DNA of 16,306 nt from CAZTXD01 sp964617995 (GCA_964617995.1 CAZTXD010000079.1:1-16306); one strand, 5' to 3'. Shown: positions 7,039 through 14,680, counted from the first letter of the stretch. A program made the numbers and translations. The notes: generated by a model from the sequence alone, not told the origin.

Positions 7039-7102
7039 TGTCCCACCTGCCCGGCTGGTGGCCTTCGGGTTCGGTGGCGTGCGATCTCGACGGAGGGGTA
7101 CA

Positions 7103-8287
7103 TCAGCTCTTGACCAGCAGCTCACGAGGATGGTTCGCCAGCGTCTCGGCGGGACCCTCCTCCTTGATGACGATGCTCTCTGTGATCTCGAGCCCCCAAT
7201 CCTGCATCCACAGCCCGGGCATGAAATGGAACGTCATCCCCGGTTCCAGGATCGTCTGGTCAGTGGGACGGAAGCTGACGGTTCGCTCTCCCCAGTCGGG
7301 CGGGTAGCTGAGCCCGATGGGGTAGCCGCAGCGCCCCTCCCGGGTGATGCCGGCACTATCCAGCGACAGATACAGGGCGTTCGCCACATCACTGGCGCGG
7401 TTCCCGGCGCGAGCGGCGTCGATTCCCGCTTCCAGTCCCTCCAGGAGAGCCGCCTCGGCGGTGCGCATCTCCGCCGGCGGATCACCCAGGTAGACGGATC
7501 GGCACAAAGGGACGTGATAGCGCCTGACACAACCGGCGACCTCGAAGAAAGTCCCTGCTCCCCTCTGGAAGGGCTTGTCGTCCCAGGTCAGGTGAGGCGC
7601 CGAGGCGTCGGTCCCGGTGGGGAGGAGAGGGACGATGGCGGGATAGTCCCCCCCGTACTCCTCGTATCCGGTGATACCGGTGTGATAGATCTCGGCCACC
7701 AGCTCGTTCTTCCGCATCCCCGGTTCGATCAGCTCGGCGATGCGGGTGTGCACCCGCTCCACGATCCGGGCCGCGGCCCGCATGTAGGTCAGCTCCTGAG
7801 ATGATTTCACGGCTCGTTGCCAGTTCACGAGCCCGGTGGCGTCGATGAAGGTGGCGTCGGGGAGTCCCCGGGCGAGATGGGCGTGAGCCGCCGCCGAGTA
7901 GTAGTAGTTGTCCATCTCGACACCCACATGTCCCGTGCCGAGGCCGAGGTCCCTCATGATGCGCGCCAGGTGCTCGTGGGGATGTCGTTCTGTCGACTGC
8001 ACCAACTCGTCGGGATATCCCACTACTCGATCGCGGCCCATGTAGACGGTGAGGTAGGCGCCGTTGGCATCCTGGATTCTTCCCCACCAGATGGGCTCGG
8101 AGTCGTGATCGACCATCACCGCCTGGTGGGTGTAGAACGACCAGCCGTCGTAGCCGGTCAGCCACGCCATGTTCGATGGGTCCGCCACCACCAACACGTC
8201 GACCTCATGTTCGATCATGGACTTCCGCACCTTGGCCAGCCGGGCGTCGTACTCCTCCCGGGTGAACGGCAGATTCGCCTCCGGCAA
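7103..8287 (-). CDS. doeA: Ectoine hydrolase (M24 peptidase-fold)
   Basis: A 394-aa protein matching the DoeA/EutD ectoine hydrolases over its whole length from memory of that family. Supporting stretches include DPSNMAWLTGYDGWSFYTHQ (36-55), GVEMDNYYYSAAAH (122-135), TGLVNWQRAVKS (151-162), GGDYPAIVPLLPTG (212-225) and GYPIGLSYPPDWGERTVSFR (321-340). It opens the ectoine ring hydrolytically to N-acetyl-2,4-diaminobutyrate in the cytoplasm. The Asp pair that binds metal in true M24 peptidases is replaced (E249 and P260 at the aligned places), consistent with the creatinase-like, non-aminopeptidase branch. The start is TTG at 8287, selected by a strong GGAGGAG ribosome binding site. It follows the transporter ATPase by 67 bp and precedes the M20 deacetylase, forming the core of the catabolic operon. 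Confidence 0.92.
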   Translation of the reverse strand: MPEANLPFTREEYDARLAKVRKSMIEHEVDVLVVADPSNMAWLTGYDGWSFYTHQAVMVDHDSEPIWWGRIQDANGAYLTVYMGRDRVVGYPDELVQSTERHPHEHLARIMRDLGLGTGHVGVEMDNYYYSAAAHAHLARGLPDATFIDATGLVNWQRAVKSSQELTYMRAAARIVERVHTRIAELIEPGMRKNELVAEIYHTGITGYEEYGGDYPAIVPLLPTGTDASAPHLTWDDKPFQRGAGTFFEVAGCVRRYHVPLCRSVYLGDPPAEMRTAEAALLEGLEAGIDAARAGNRASDVANALYLSLDSAGITREGRCGYPIGLSYPPDWGERTVSFRPTDQTILEPGMTFHFMPGLWMQDWGLEITESIVIKEEGPAETLANHPRELLVKS

Positions 8288-8290
8288 GTG

Positions 8291-8297
8291 CTCCTCC
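8291..8297 (-). promoter_or_regulatory. Ribosome binding site deciding the TTG start of doeA
   Basis: GGAGGAG on the minus strand ends 3 bases before the TTG at 8287 (its GGAGG core is 5 bases away). No in-frame ATG near the conserved N-terminus has a comparable site, so TTG is accepted as the start. Confidence 0.75.
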
Positions 8298-8354
8298 GTT
8301 CCTTTCTCCGTGCCGCGAAGGTGGGCTTCGAAACGACGGCTCCGCCCTCCCGGT

Positions 8355-9197
8355 CTAGTGGTTGAGTACGGCGCTCAGGAACGACTTGGTCCGGTCGTGC
8401 GCTGGCTCCTTGAAGATCTTGGAGGGAGGGCCTTGCTCGAGGATGTGGCCATTGTCGAACATGAGCACCCGGTCGGCCATCTCGTTGGCGAACCCCATCT
8501 CGTGGGTGACCAACATCATGGTCATCGTCCCGCTGGCGGCCAGGTCCCGGAGCACGCCGAGCACCTCTCCCACCAGCTCGGGGTCGAGGGCGGAGGTGAC
8601 CTCGTCGAACAGCATCACGCTGGGCTCCATCGCCAGCGACCGTGCGATGGCCACACGTTGCTTCTGACCGCCGGAGAGCTGGACCGGGCGATGGTCGAGC
8701 TTGTCGCCCAAGCCGACCTGGTTCAGCAGTAACTGGGCCTTCTCGTCGGCCTCGTCACGGCTCATCCCCTTCACCTTTATCGGAGCGAGCATCACGTTCT
8801 CACGGGCCGACATGTGGGGGAACAGGTTGAAATGCTGGAAGACCATCGAGATGTCCGAACGGACCGAACGGATGTGCTTCTCGGAGGCGGGCACCAGCTC
8901 GCCGTTGCGCTCCTCGTGGTAGAGGTGCCGGCCGCCGATCTCGATCGTGCCCGAGTCGATTCGCTCGAGTGTCATGATCACCCGCAGGATCGTGGTCTTG
9001 CCGGACCCGCTGGGACCGATGATCACCACGACCTCGCCCGGATCGACGTCCAGGTCGAGCTCGTCGAGCACCACGTTGTCCCCGAAGGCCTTCGAGACCC
9101 TCGACATGTTGACTTTGGCGCCGGTTTGTCCCAGGCTCTCCCCGAGGTCGCTGCCACGGTCGACCTCTATCGGGTGCTGTTCCGGATCAGGTTTCAT
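8355..9197 (-). CDS. ehuA: Ectoine/hydroxyectoine ABC transporter ATP-binding protein
   Basis: A 280-aa ATPase of the polar amino acid ABC family. It has Walker A GPSGSGKTT (61-69), Q-loop Q121 (QHFNLFPHM), signature LSGGQ (174-178), Walker B with D198-E199 and the switch H232 in THEMGFAN. It powers the EhuC/EhuD permease. The ATG at 9197 has AGGAG 8 bases upstream. This gives a 30-residue N-terminal extension before the usual family start (MSRVSKAF, residue 31), which has no ribosome binding site of its own. The first 11 bp overlap the end of ehuD, indicating coupled translation. The ATPase assignment is certain; ectoine specificity is inferred from ehuB and doeA next to it. Confidence 0.9.
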   Translation of the reverse strand: MKPDPEQHPIEVDRGSDLGESLGQTGAKVNMSRVSKAFGDNVVLDELDLDVDPGEVVVIIGPSGSGKTTILRVIMTLERIDSGTIEIGGRHLYHEERNGELVPASEKHIRSVRSDISMVFQHFNLFPHMSARENVMLAPIKVKGMSRDEADEKAQLLLNQVGLGDKLDHRPVQLSGGQKQRVAIARSLAMEPSVMLFDEVTSALDPELVGEVLGVLRDLAASGTMTMMLVTHEMGFANEMADRVLMFDNGHILEQGPPSKIFKEPAHDRTKSFLSAVLNH

Positions 9198-9864
9198 AGT
9201 GGACTCTCCTCTCGAGGCGTCGGACGGAGAAAGCGGCGGGAATACTGACGGCCAGGAACATGAGCCCGGCGAGGGTCAGGGGCTCCACGAACTGGAACGT
9301 GGCGGATCCGTATGCCCGGGCACGGAACAGCAGCTCGGGAACGGCGATTGTCGAGCCGAGCGGGGCGTCCTTGAACATCCCCACGAAGTAGTTACCCAGT
9401 GTGGGGAGCGTGCGGGGGATGGCCTGGGGGAGGATGACATGGCGCCACTTGGTGCCAGAGCTCAGGTTCAACGCCGTTGACGCCTCCCATTGCCCTTTCG
9501 CCACACTGTCGATCCCCGCGCGGTACGCCTCCGAGGCGTAGCAGCCGTAGTGGACTCCCAGGCCGGCGATGAGGGTCAGCTCGGCATCCAGCACGAAGGT
9601 CATCCCGAAGATCTGCGTCGTGGGCAGCCCGTAGTAGAGGAAGAACAGCTGGATCAGAAGAGGCGTGGAGCGGACGAACTCGATGAACCAGGCGAACGGA
9701 TAGGAGATCCATCGGCGCTGTGACCGTCTGCCCAGGGCCAGGAAGAGCCCGAGGACGACGGCGATGGCTATCCCCGCCAGGGTGGCGCGGGTCAGGATGT
9801 ACAGCCCTTCCAGCAGCCTGGGAAGGACCTCGTTGACTGCGTCCCAACTCCATGCATCAGGCAT
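9187..9864 (-). CDS. ehuD: Ectoine/hydroxyectoine ABC transporter permease
   Basis: A 225-aa inner-membrane permease of the HisM/GlnP type with about five hydrophobic segments. The EAA loop that docks on the ATPase is EASTALNLSSGTKWRHVILP (127-146), followed by QAIPRTLPTLGN. The open frame continues upstream to 10497 but that part is a shadow of ehuC. The true start is ATG 9864, which shares one base with the ehuC stop (TGATG). The 3' end overlaps ehuA by 11 bp. It should pair with EhuC to form the membrane channel fed by EhuB. Assignment as EhuD and not EhuC rests on gene order only. Confidence 0.88.
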   Translation of the reverse strand: MPDAWSWDAVNEVLPRLLEGLYILTRATLAGIAIAVVLGLFLALGRRSQRRWISYPFAWFIEFVRSTPLLIQLFFLYYGLPTTQIFGMTFVLDAELTLIAGLGVHYGCYASEAYRAGIDSVAKGQWEASTALNLSSGTKWRHVILPQAIPRTLPTLGNYFVGMFKDAPLGSTIAVPELLFRARAYGSATFQFVEPLTLAGLMFLAVSIPAAFSVRRLERRVHYET

Positions 9865-10553
9865 CAGCGACCACCGAACCGCTTGAGGGTGTTGCGCTCG
9901 GCCAGCTTGAAGAGCTGGGCCAGGATCTGGGCGAGGATGAGATAGATCACCAGCGTGTTCAGATAGAGGATGGGCGTGGCGACCGGGTCGGGTGAGCGAA
10001 CCGCGTTCTGGCGGATCTTCTGGGTCTCGAAGGCCAGGTCGGAGAGGGTGATGAGCGAGACGAGGGCGGTGCCCTTGAGCACCTCGATGCTGAGGTTGCC
10101 GTAGGGCGGGAGGATGATCGGTATGGCCTGGGGAAGCACGATGTAGCGGAGGCGCTGGCCGGGTGTCATGTTGAGGGCGATGGTGGCCTCGGTCTGACCC
10201 TTGGGAACCGACTGGATGGCGCCGCGTACGATTTCGGCCCCGTAGGCGCCCATGTTCAGGCCGAGGGCGAGGATGCCGGCCAGCATCGGGGGCATCGACG
10301 GCGCTCCGAACAGGATGGGCAAGGCGAAGAAGATCCAGAAGAGGAGGATGATTGCCGAGATGCCCCGGGCGAACTCGATGTAGACGAGAGCCGACGAGCG
10401 CAGCCACCTGCGGGTGGACAGCCGGGCGACGCCGAAGACGAGGGACATGAAGGTGCCCAACCCCATCGAGCCGAGGATGACCTGAACGGTCACCCACAGT
10501 CCCCGCGTCATGTTGCGGTATTGGTTGGGATTGAGGAGGAGATCGTCGAGCAC
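9864..10553 (-). CDS. ehuC: Ectoine/hydroxyectoine ABC transporter permease
   Basis: A 229-aa inner-membrane permease of the polar amino acid family with about five hydrophobic segments. The EAA loop is EATIALNMTPGQRLRYIVLP (122-141), followed by QAIPIILPPYGN. The first N-terminal helix follows GLWVTVQVILGSMGLG (18-33). The start is GTG at 10553 with no convincing Shine-Dalgarno; an ATG 14 codons downstream is no better supported. A 14-bp perfect hairpin ends only 12 bases upstream of the GTG, so access of ribosomes to this start may be limited. It forms the heteromeric channel with EhuD, and stop and start of the two genes overlap by one base. Confidence 0.88.
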   Translation of the reverse strand: MLDDLLLNPNQYRNMTRGLWVTVQVILGSMGLGTFMSLVFGVARLSTRRWLRSSALVYIEFARGISAIILLFWIFFALPILFGAPSMPPMLAGILALGLNMGAYGAEIVRGAIQSVPKGQTEATIALNMTPGQRLRYIVLPQAIPIILPPYGNLSIEVLKGTALVSLITLSDLAFETQKIRQNAVRSPDPVATPILYLNTLVIYLILAQILAQLFKLAERNTLKRFGGR

Positions 10554-10565
10554 GGTGTTCGTCCC

Positions 10566-10604
10566 GGAGCGTCTACCTCAGGAGGACCCCGAGGTAGACG
10601 CTCC
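10566..10604 (-). promoter_or_regulatory. 14-bp perfect hairpin between ehuB and ehuC
   Basis: GGAGCGTCTACCTC (10566-10579) and GAGGTAGACGCTCC (10591-10604) are perfect inverted copies separated by 11 bases. The minus-strand transcript would form a very stable stem just after ehuB and 12 bases before the ehuC start. No T-run follows, so it does not look like a full intrinsic terminator. By analogy with intercistronic stems in other binding-protein transporter operons, it may protect the ehuB message or lower expression of downstream permease genes. The loop reads GGGGTCCTCCT on the transcript and includes an anti-Shine-Dalgarno-like CCTCCT. Confidence 0.7.
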
Positions 10605-10613
10605 CTGTCGATG

Positions 10614-11528
10614 TCAGCCGGTCAGGTCTTCGACGGTTAGGTCGACGGCATCCTCGGCCACCTCGCGGCTGCCGAGCTGGTCCTCCACGATGTCCTGGAT
10701 GACTCCCTCACCCTGGAGGCGGTTCAGCTCCTCGTTGAAGGCGTCCCGCAGCTCCTGGTCCAGGAAGGCGAAGCCGCCACAGCCCAGGATTTCGTTCCCG
10801 TCCTCGTCGAGGGCAGGGAAACTGGGCAGGGCCTCGAACCCGTCCATGACGTTGGCGTGCTCCTGCACGGTCAGGATCGTGCCCGAGACGGCGTCGACGC
10901 GTCCGGCGGCGATGGCGTCGTACTGGTCCTCGATGCCGGCGAACTCGACGATCTGATCATCGGGGATCCCGGCCCACACGGCGTAGTCGACGTTTACGGT
11001 TCCGGATGCCACTGCCAGCCGGACATCGGTCTCGGCTACGGAGTTGTAGTTGGTGAGACCGGCGGGGTTGCCTTCCGGCACCAGCATCGACTCGTTGATG
11101 CAGTATTCGGGATCGGCGAAGATGACCTGCTGGGCGCGATCGGGGTTTATGTACATGCCGGCCGCGATGACGTCGAAGTTGCCGGCCTGGAGTCCGCCGA
11201 TGAGCGCGCCGAACTCGACCACCCGGGCGTCGAGGTTGGGGATGCCCAACGCGGGGAAGATCACCTTGGCGATCTCGGGAGCCTCGCCGGTGATCTCACC
11301 GGTGCCCTCGTCCTCGTAGCCGTACGGGACCTCGTTGGCGATCCCGATCGTGATGGTTCCTGCCTCGCGCAGCTCTTCGAGAAGGCTCCCTTCGCCGGGG
11401 TCGGCGGGATCGACGGGGTCGGCGGTGTCGGCGGGATCGGCGCCATCATCGCCGCATGCTGCCAGAACCAGTGACAGAACGGTTAGAACCGCCAGCAGGC
11501 GGGTCCACTCTCTAGTTCTCTTCCTCAT
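10614..11528 (-). CDS. ehuB: Ectoine/hydroxyectoine-binding lipoprotein
   Basis: A 304-aa periplasmic-type solute-binding protein (SBP family 3), probably lipid-anchored through C25 of the lipobox LAAC. A low-complexity acidic linker (Asp-Pro-Ala repeats, residues 27-46) spaces the domain from the membrane. The binding domain begins with TITIGIANEVPYGYEDEGTG and has TGEAPEIAK and AAGMYINPDR, close to EhuB of Sinorhizobium from memory. R131 is the Arg that normally holds a ligand carboxylate, and the aromatics Y69 and Y71 lie where ectoine-binding aromatics are expected. C143 and C250 may form a disulfide. The ATG has AGGAGG 9 bases upstream. It is the first gene of the minus-strand operon, reading out of the 256-bp region shared with gntR. 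Confidence 0.88.
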   Translation of the reverse strand: MRKRTREWTRLLAVLTVLSLVLAACGDDGADPADTADPVDPADPGEGSLLEELREAGTITIGIANEVPYGYEDEGTGEITGEAPEIAKVIFPALGIPNLDARVVEFGALIGGLQAGNFDVIAAGMYINPDRAQQVIFADPEYCINESMLVPEGNPAGLTNYNSVAETDVRLAVASGTVNVDYAVWAGIPDDQIVEFAGIEDQYDAIAAGRVDAVSGTILTVQEHANVMDGFEALPSFPALDEDGNEILGCGGFAFLDQELRDAFNEELNRLQGEGVIQDIVEDQLGSREVAEDAVDLTVEDLTG

Positions 11529-11725
11529 TGGCGCAGTCCTCCTATGTCATGGTCTGTTCAACGCGGCCGAACCGGGTAGGCCCAGACGCGGCAAACCGTG
11601 GATACCTCCAGACGGGGTGGGGACACGGCGGCGCCGGGCGGCACTGCCCTGTGTTGCCTCACGAGACGTCCTATGAGGTGCTCCTGCGGTCGCTGGACGG
11701 GGAGTGTAAACCGCGTGTGGACCGG

Positions 11726-11735
11726 CTGTCGACAG
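11726..11735. promoter_or_regulatory. Candidate operator palindrome CTGTCGACAG
   Basis: A perfect 10-bp palindrome lies exactly in the spacer between the candidate -35 and -10 hexamers, where a bound dimer would block polymerase. It is the best candidate site for the adjacent GntR-family protein, with the nearby GTATAC core (11739-11744) as an alternative. Confidence 0.4.
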
Positions 11736-11737
11736 TA

Positions 11738-11743
11738 AGTATA
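11738..11743 (-). promoter_or_regulatory. Candidate -10 element for ehuB, overlapping the opposite promoter
   Basis: On the minus strand this reads TATACT (5/6 of the -10 consensus). It shares bases with the plus-strand TACAAT, so the two promoters would be back to back and under common control. No good -35 was found upstream, so confidence is low. Confidence 0.3.
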
Positions 11744-11784
11744 CAATTCTGCCGGATTTCTTCCCGGGACCGAACGGAGGGTCA

Positions 11785-12453
11785 GTGGCGACCAAGCCTG
11801 GCATCGACGACATCCACGCCTACTTACGCGAGAGGATCGTACTTCTCGACCTGCCGCCCGGGGCTCGCCTACGCGAGGAGCGTCTCGCCGATCATTTCGG
11901 TGTGAGCCGCACGCCCATCCGACAGGTGTTGCATCGTCTCGAGTTCGAGGGGCTCGTGGAGCAGGTGCCCGGAGCCGGCGCCCGGGTGTCGTCGCTGGAT
12001 CCCAAGGCCCTGAGAGACGTGTGGGCGGTGCGTCTCAAGCTGGCTGAGCTAGTGGGCGACTTCGTGCGCCTTCCCGCCTCCGACGAGATCCTGGAGAGAG
12101 TGCAGCAGATCCGTACCGGGCTCGATGAGATAAAGGAGAGCCGGGAGATTCGGGCCCTGGGCGAGCTCTACAACCGCTACCACGAAGCGATGCTGGCGGT
12201 TGTCAACAACGCCGCCCTGGTCCGGATCCACGACCTCCTCTACGTGCAGACGGCCCGGGTGTGGATGCAGTTCCTGCCCGAGATGGACCTCGCCCTCGAG
12301 ATCGACGTGATGATCGAGGAGGTCGGCCAGACGCTGGAGGCGTTGAAGGGGTCGTCGGGCAAACGCTTGGTGGAGATCCGCTCCGAACACATGCGACGAC
12401 TGCTCAGACGCTTCAACGAACACGTGACCAGCATCCCCGCCATCCCGGCGTAG
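11785..12453 (+). CDS. GntR-family transcriptional regulator (FadR/FCD subfamily)
   Basis: A 222-aa regulator with an N-terminal winged helix-turn-helix (about 8-70; LPPGARLREERLADHFGVSR, then TPIRQVLHRLEFEGLV) and an all-helical FCD ligand domain (about 75-215). The GTG start has GGAGG 4 bases upstream. In FCD domains a metal is usually held by an Asp and three His. Here H133 and H202 are present, but the Asp position is Y129 and the middle His is V180, so the metal site looks incomplete. It is divergent from the ehu-doe operon and heads the plus-strand operon, so it probably represses both until a pathway intermediate is bound. Known ectoine regulators such as EnuR are MocR-type with an aminotransferase domain, a different architecture. 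The ligand is unknown. Confidence 0.88.
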   Translation: MATKPGIDDIHAYLRERIVLLDLPPGARLREERLADHFGVSRTPIRQVLHRLEFEGLVEQVPGAGARVSSLDPKALRDVWAVRLKLAELVGDFVRLPASDEILERVQQIRTGLDEIKESREIRALGELYNRYHEAMLAVVNNAALVRIHDLLYVQTARVWMQFLPEMDLALEIDVMIEEVGQTLEALKGSSGKRLVEIRSEHMRRLLRRFNEHVTSIPAIPA

Positions 12454-12480
12454 GTGCGCGAAGCAGCCCAAGGAGGCTCC

Positions 12481-13662
12481 ATGGAATCGAGGCAGGTGTC
12501 TTCCGGGACCGTGTCGGTGTGGGGTGGCGAGGACCGCTACCTGGTCGACAGGGCTACCCAGGTGCCGGTGGTGCACAGCGTCGCCTTCGGCTACGAGGAC
12601 GTCGACGAATGGATCGACGTCGCCCTCGGCAAGGCCGAAGGCCACATCTACGGCCGCAACACCAACCCCACCGTCGACGTGTTCGAGGAGAAGGTGCGGA
12701 TGCTGGAGGGCGGAGAGGCCGCCACCTCGGCCGCCACCGGCATGGCCGCCATCTCCAACACCCTCCATGCCCTGCTGCGACCCGGCAAGCGGGTGGTCTC
12801 GGTCAAGGACACCTACGGCGGGACCAGCGAGCTGTTCACCAGGTTCCTCCCCGGCTACGACATCGACGTCGAGCTGTGCGACACCACCGACCCCGCCGCA
12901 GTGGAAACCGCCGTCGCTCGCGGCTGCGACGTCCTCTATCTGGAGTCGCCCACCAACCCCACCCTCAAGGTCGTCGACCTGGAGCGTCTGTCTGCCGCCG
13001 GGCGCGACCGGGGAGCGGTGGTGATAGTGGACAACACGTTCGCCACGCCCATCAACCAGAACCCTCTCGCTCTGGGGGCGGACCTGGTCGTTCACAGCGC
13101 CACCAAGTTCCTCGGTGGCCATGCCGACGCCCTGGGCGGGGTGGTGGTGGGCTCCCAGGAGCTGGTGGAGCGGGTCTTCTCGTACCGCGAGATCAACGGT
13201 GCCACTCTCCATCCCATGGCCGCCTACCTGCTGCTCAGAGGCATGAAGACACTGCATCTGCGGGTGGCTCGTCAGAGCGAGAACGCCCAGCGGGTCGCTG
13301 AGTTCCTCGAGACCCATCCCAAGGTGACAGCCGTGAACTACCCCGGTTTGCCGTCCCACCCCCAGCACGACATCGCCGTCCGCCAGATGCGGGGATTCGG
13401 GGGGATGCTGAGCTTCAGCCTCGGTGACGACCTCGACCTGGTGCGCAAGTTCCTTCCCCGTCTGCGTCTGGCCCACCGGGCGGCCAATCTGGGTTCGGTG
13501 GAGACCACGGTGGGGCCGCCCGCCACCACCAGCCACGTGGAGGTGTCGGCGGAGGGCCGCGCCGCCCTGGGCATTCCCGAGGGCCTGGTCCGCTACTCGG
13601 CCGGCATCGAAGACTCCGACGACCTGATCGCTGACCTGTCCTCCGCCCTGGACGCGGTGTGA
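12481..13662 (+). CDS. Cystathionine gamma-synthase/lyase-family PLP enzyme
   Basis: A 393-aa fold-type I PLP enzyme of the Cys/Met metabolism family, full length. Diagnostic residues are Y57-R59 (YGRNTNPT), the stacking Y112 (DTYGG), D184 (VDNTFATP), S206/T208 and the Schiff-base lysine K209 (HSATKFLGGHAD), and the carboxylate-binding R371 (RYSAGIED). Members catalyse gamma-replacement or gamma-elimination on homoserine derivatives, cystathionine or methionine. The stretch usually reading ESL..HPATMTH is ETTVGPPATTSH here, so the substrate may differ. In this operon, next to a homoserine dehydrogenase, it could convert homoserine or diaminobutyrate to 2-oxobutyrate plus ammonia, or feed sulfur amino acid synthesis; this is inference. 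The ATG is fixed by AGGAGG at 12471-12476; a GTG at 12454 is rejected. It follows gntR by 27 bp. Confidence 0.85.
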   Translation: MESRQVSSGTVSVWGGEDRYLVDRATQVPVVHSVAFGYEDVDEWIDVALGKAEGHIYGRNTNPTVDVFEEKVRMLEGGEAATSAATGMAAISNTLHALLRPGKRVVSVKDTYGGTSELFTRFLPGYDIDVELCDTTDPAAVETAVARGCDVLYLESPTNPTLKVVDLERLSAAGRDRGAVVIVDNTFATPINQNPLALGADLVVHSATKFLGGHADALGGVVVGSQELVERVFSYREINGATLHPMAAYLLLRGMKTLHLRVARQSENAQRVAEFLETHPKVTAVNYPGLPSHPQHDIAVRQMRGFGGMLSFSLGDDLDLVRKFLPRLRLAHRAANLGSVETTVGPPATTSHVEVSAEGRAALGIPEGLVRYSAGIEDSDDLIADLSSALDAV

Positions 13663-13663
13663 G

Positions 13664-14680
13664 GTGACGATTCCCCATCGCATCGCTCTGGCGGGGTGCG
13701 GGAACGTCGGCCGGGCCGTCGTCCGGCTCATCGCCGAGGAGTACCCCGCCGCCCGGGGCCTGGAGGTGGTGGCGGTGTGTGATGTCCGATTCGGCACTGT
13801 CATGGCGGAGTCGGGCATCGACCCCCACCGGTTCCTGGAAGCGGTGGAGGCCGGCACCGTCCCCCAGCTTCCCGGGTTCGCCGGCGACGCCGGTGTGTTG
13901 GAGACGATCGACGCCTGCACCGCTGACACGCTCGTCGAGCTGACCTTCACGGACCTCGACTCCGGTGAGCCCGCCACCAGTCACATCCGCCATGCCCTCG
14001 CCTCCGGCCTCAACGTGTCCACCACCAACAAGGGACCCATCGCCCTCCACCTCGACGAGCTGGAGGAACTGGCGCGGGCACACGGCGTGGTGCTGGCCTA
14101 CGAGGGCACGGTGATGAGCGGCTCCCCGGCGTTGCGCACCGCCGCTGCCCTCAGAGACGCCGGGTTCGAGGGTGCCATCGGGATACTCAACGGCACCACC
14201 AACTACATCATCTCCCGGATGGAGGAGGAATGCAGCTACGCCGACGCCCTCGCAGAGGCACAGGACCGCGGCTATGCCGAGGCCGACCCTCGCGTCGACG
14301 TCGACGGTCACGACGCCGCCGGCAAGCTGGTGATCCTCGCTCGTGTCCTCGCCGGCGTCACCATCCCCATCACCGAGATCTCCACCGTGCCACTGTCCGC
14401 GTTGACCTCCGAGGAAGTGAACGCTGCTGCCGCCGCCGGGGAACGCTGGCGTCATGTGGCCACCCTCGAGTCGAGCAACGGCGGCTGGGTGGGCTCGGTT
14501 TCTCCCCGCCGACTCCCCGTCTCCCATCCCCTGGCGTCGATCAGCGGCGCCACCAACGCCATCACCTATGAGACCGAACTGCTCGGGGAGGTGACCATCG
14601 CCGGTCCGGGGGCCGGCCGGGAGGCCACGGCCTACGCCGTGCTCAGCGATCTCCACCAGATCGCCGGGGGACGGGAATGA
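13664..14680 (+). CDS. Homoserine dehydrogenase, short form without ACT domain
   Basis: A 338-aa protein with an N-terminal NAD(P) domain (GCGNVG, residues 11-16) and the homoserine dehydrogenase catalytic domain: NGTTNYI (176-182), YAEADPRVDVDGHDAAGK (204-221) with E206, D208, D217 and catalytic K221 all kept. The usual TANK segment is TTNKGPIA (120-127), and the following EAsVgGg-like motif is YEGTVMSGSP. No regulatory ACT domain is present, so no threonine feedback is expected. The reaction is reversible interconversion of aspartate semialdehyde and homoserine. The GTG start lies 1 bp after the PLP gene stop and the gene overlaps the aldehyde dehydrogenase by 4 bp (ATGA), indicating tight coupling. 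In an ectoine cluster it would draw on the aspartate semialdehyde formed from diaminobutyrate. A biosynthetic housekeeping role is the alternative. Confidence 0.85.
   Translation: MTIPHRIALAGCGNVGRAVVRLIAEEYPAARGLEVVAVCDVRFGTVMAESGIDPHRFLEAVEAGTVPQLPGFAGDAGVLETIDACTADTLVELTFTDLDSGEPATSHIRHALASGLNVSTTNKGPIALHLDELEELARAHGVVLAYEGTVMSGSPALRTAAALRDAGFEGAIGILNGTTNYIISRMEEECSYADALAEAQDRGYAEADPRVDVDGHDAAGKLVILARVLAGVTIPITEISTVPLSALTSEEVNAAAAAGERWRHVATLESSNGGWVGSVSPRRLPVSHPLASISGATNAITYETELLGEVTIAGPGAGREATAYAVLSDLHQIAGGRE

Larger units (their letters stand above)
11718..11747 (+). promoter_or_regulatory. Candidate sigma70-type promoter for the GntR-family gene
   Basis: TGGACC (11718-11723) and TACAAT (11742-11747) are separated by 18 bp and match the -35 and -10 consensus at 4/6 and 5/6 positions. 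Transcription would begin near 11755, leaving a short leader before the GTG at 11785. Confidence 0.45.
11529..11784. promoter_or_regulatory. Divergent control region between ehuB and the gntR-family gene
   Basis: A 256-bp gap between two divergent transcription units. The clearest signals cluster at 11718-11747 near the regulator gene. The ehuB-proximal 190 bp contain no ORF with convincing coding character and no clear promoter hexamers, so ehuB probably has a leader of about 200 nt starting from the cluster near gntR. Confidence 0.6.

Noticed and set aside
7039..7125. ATG at 7125 as the start of the M20 deacetylase
   Set aside because: It adds 29 residues without homology and overlaps the doeA stop. 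The GTG at 7038 has an AGGTGG site and gives the normal family N-terminus and length.
9865..10497. 436-aa frame extending ehuD upstream
   Set aside because: The extra part is the ehuC coding region read in another frame. ATG 9864, overlapping the ehuC stop, fits permease length.
12049..13977. 642-aa minus-strand open frame
   Set aside because: It is antisense to the GntR, PLP and homoserine dehydrogenase genes, all well supported. Its His/Gly/Val-rich translation is the typical antisense shadow of GC-rich coding DNA.
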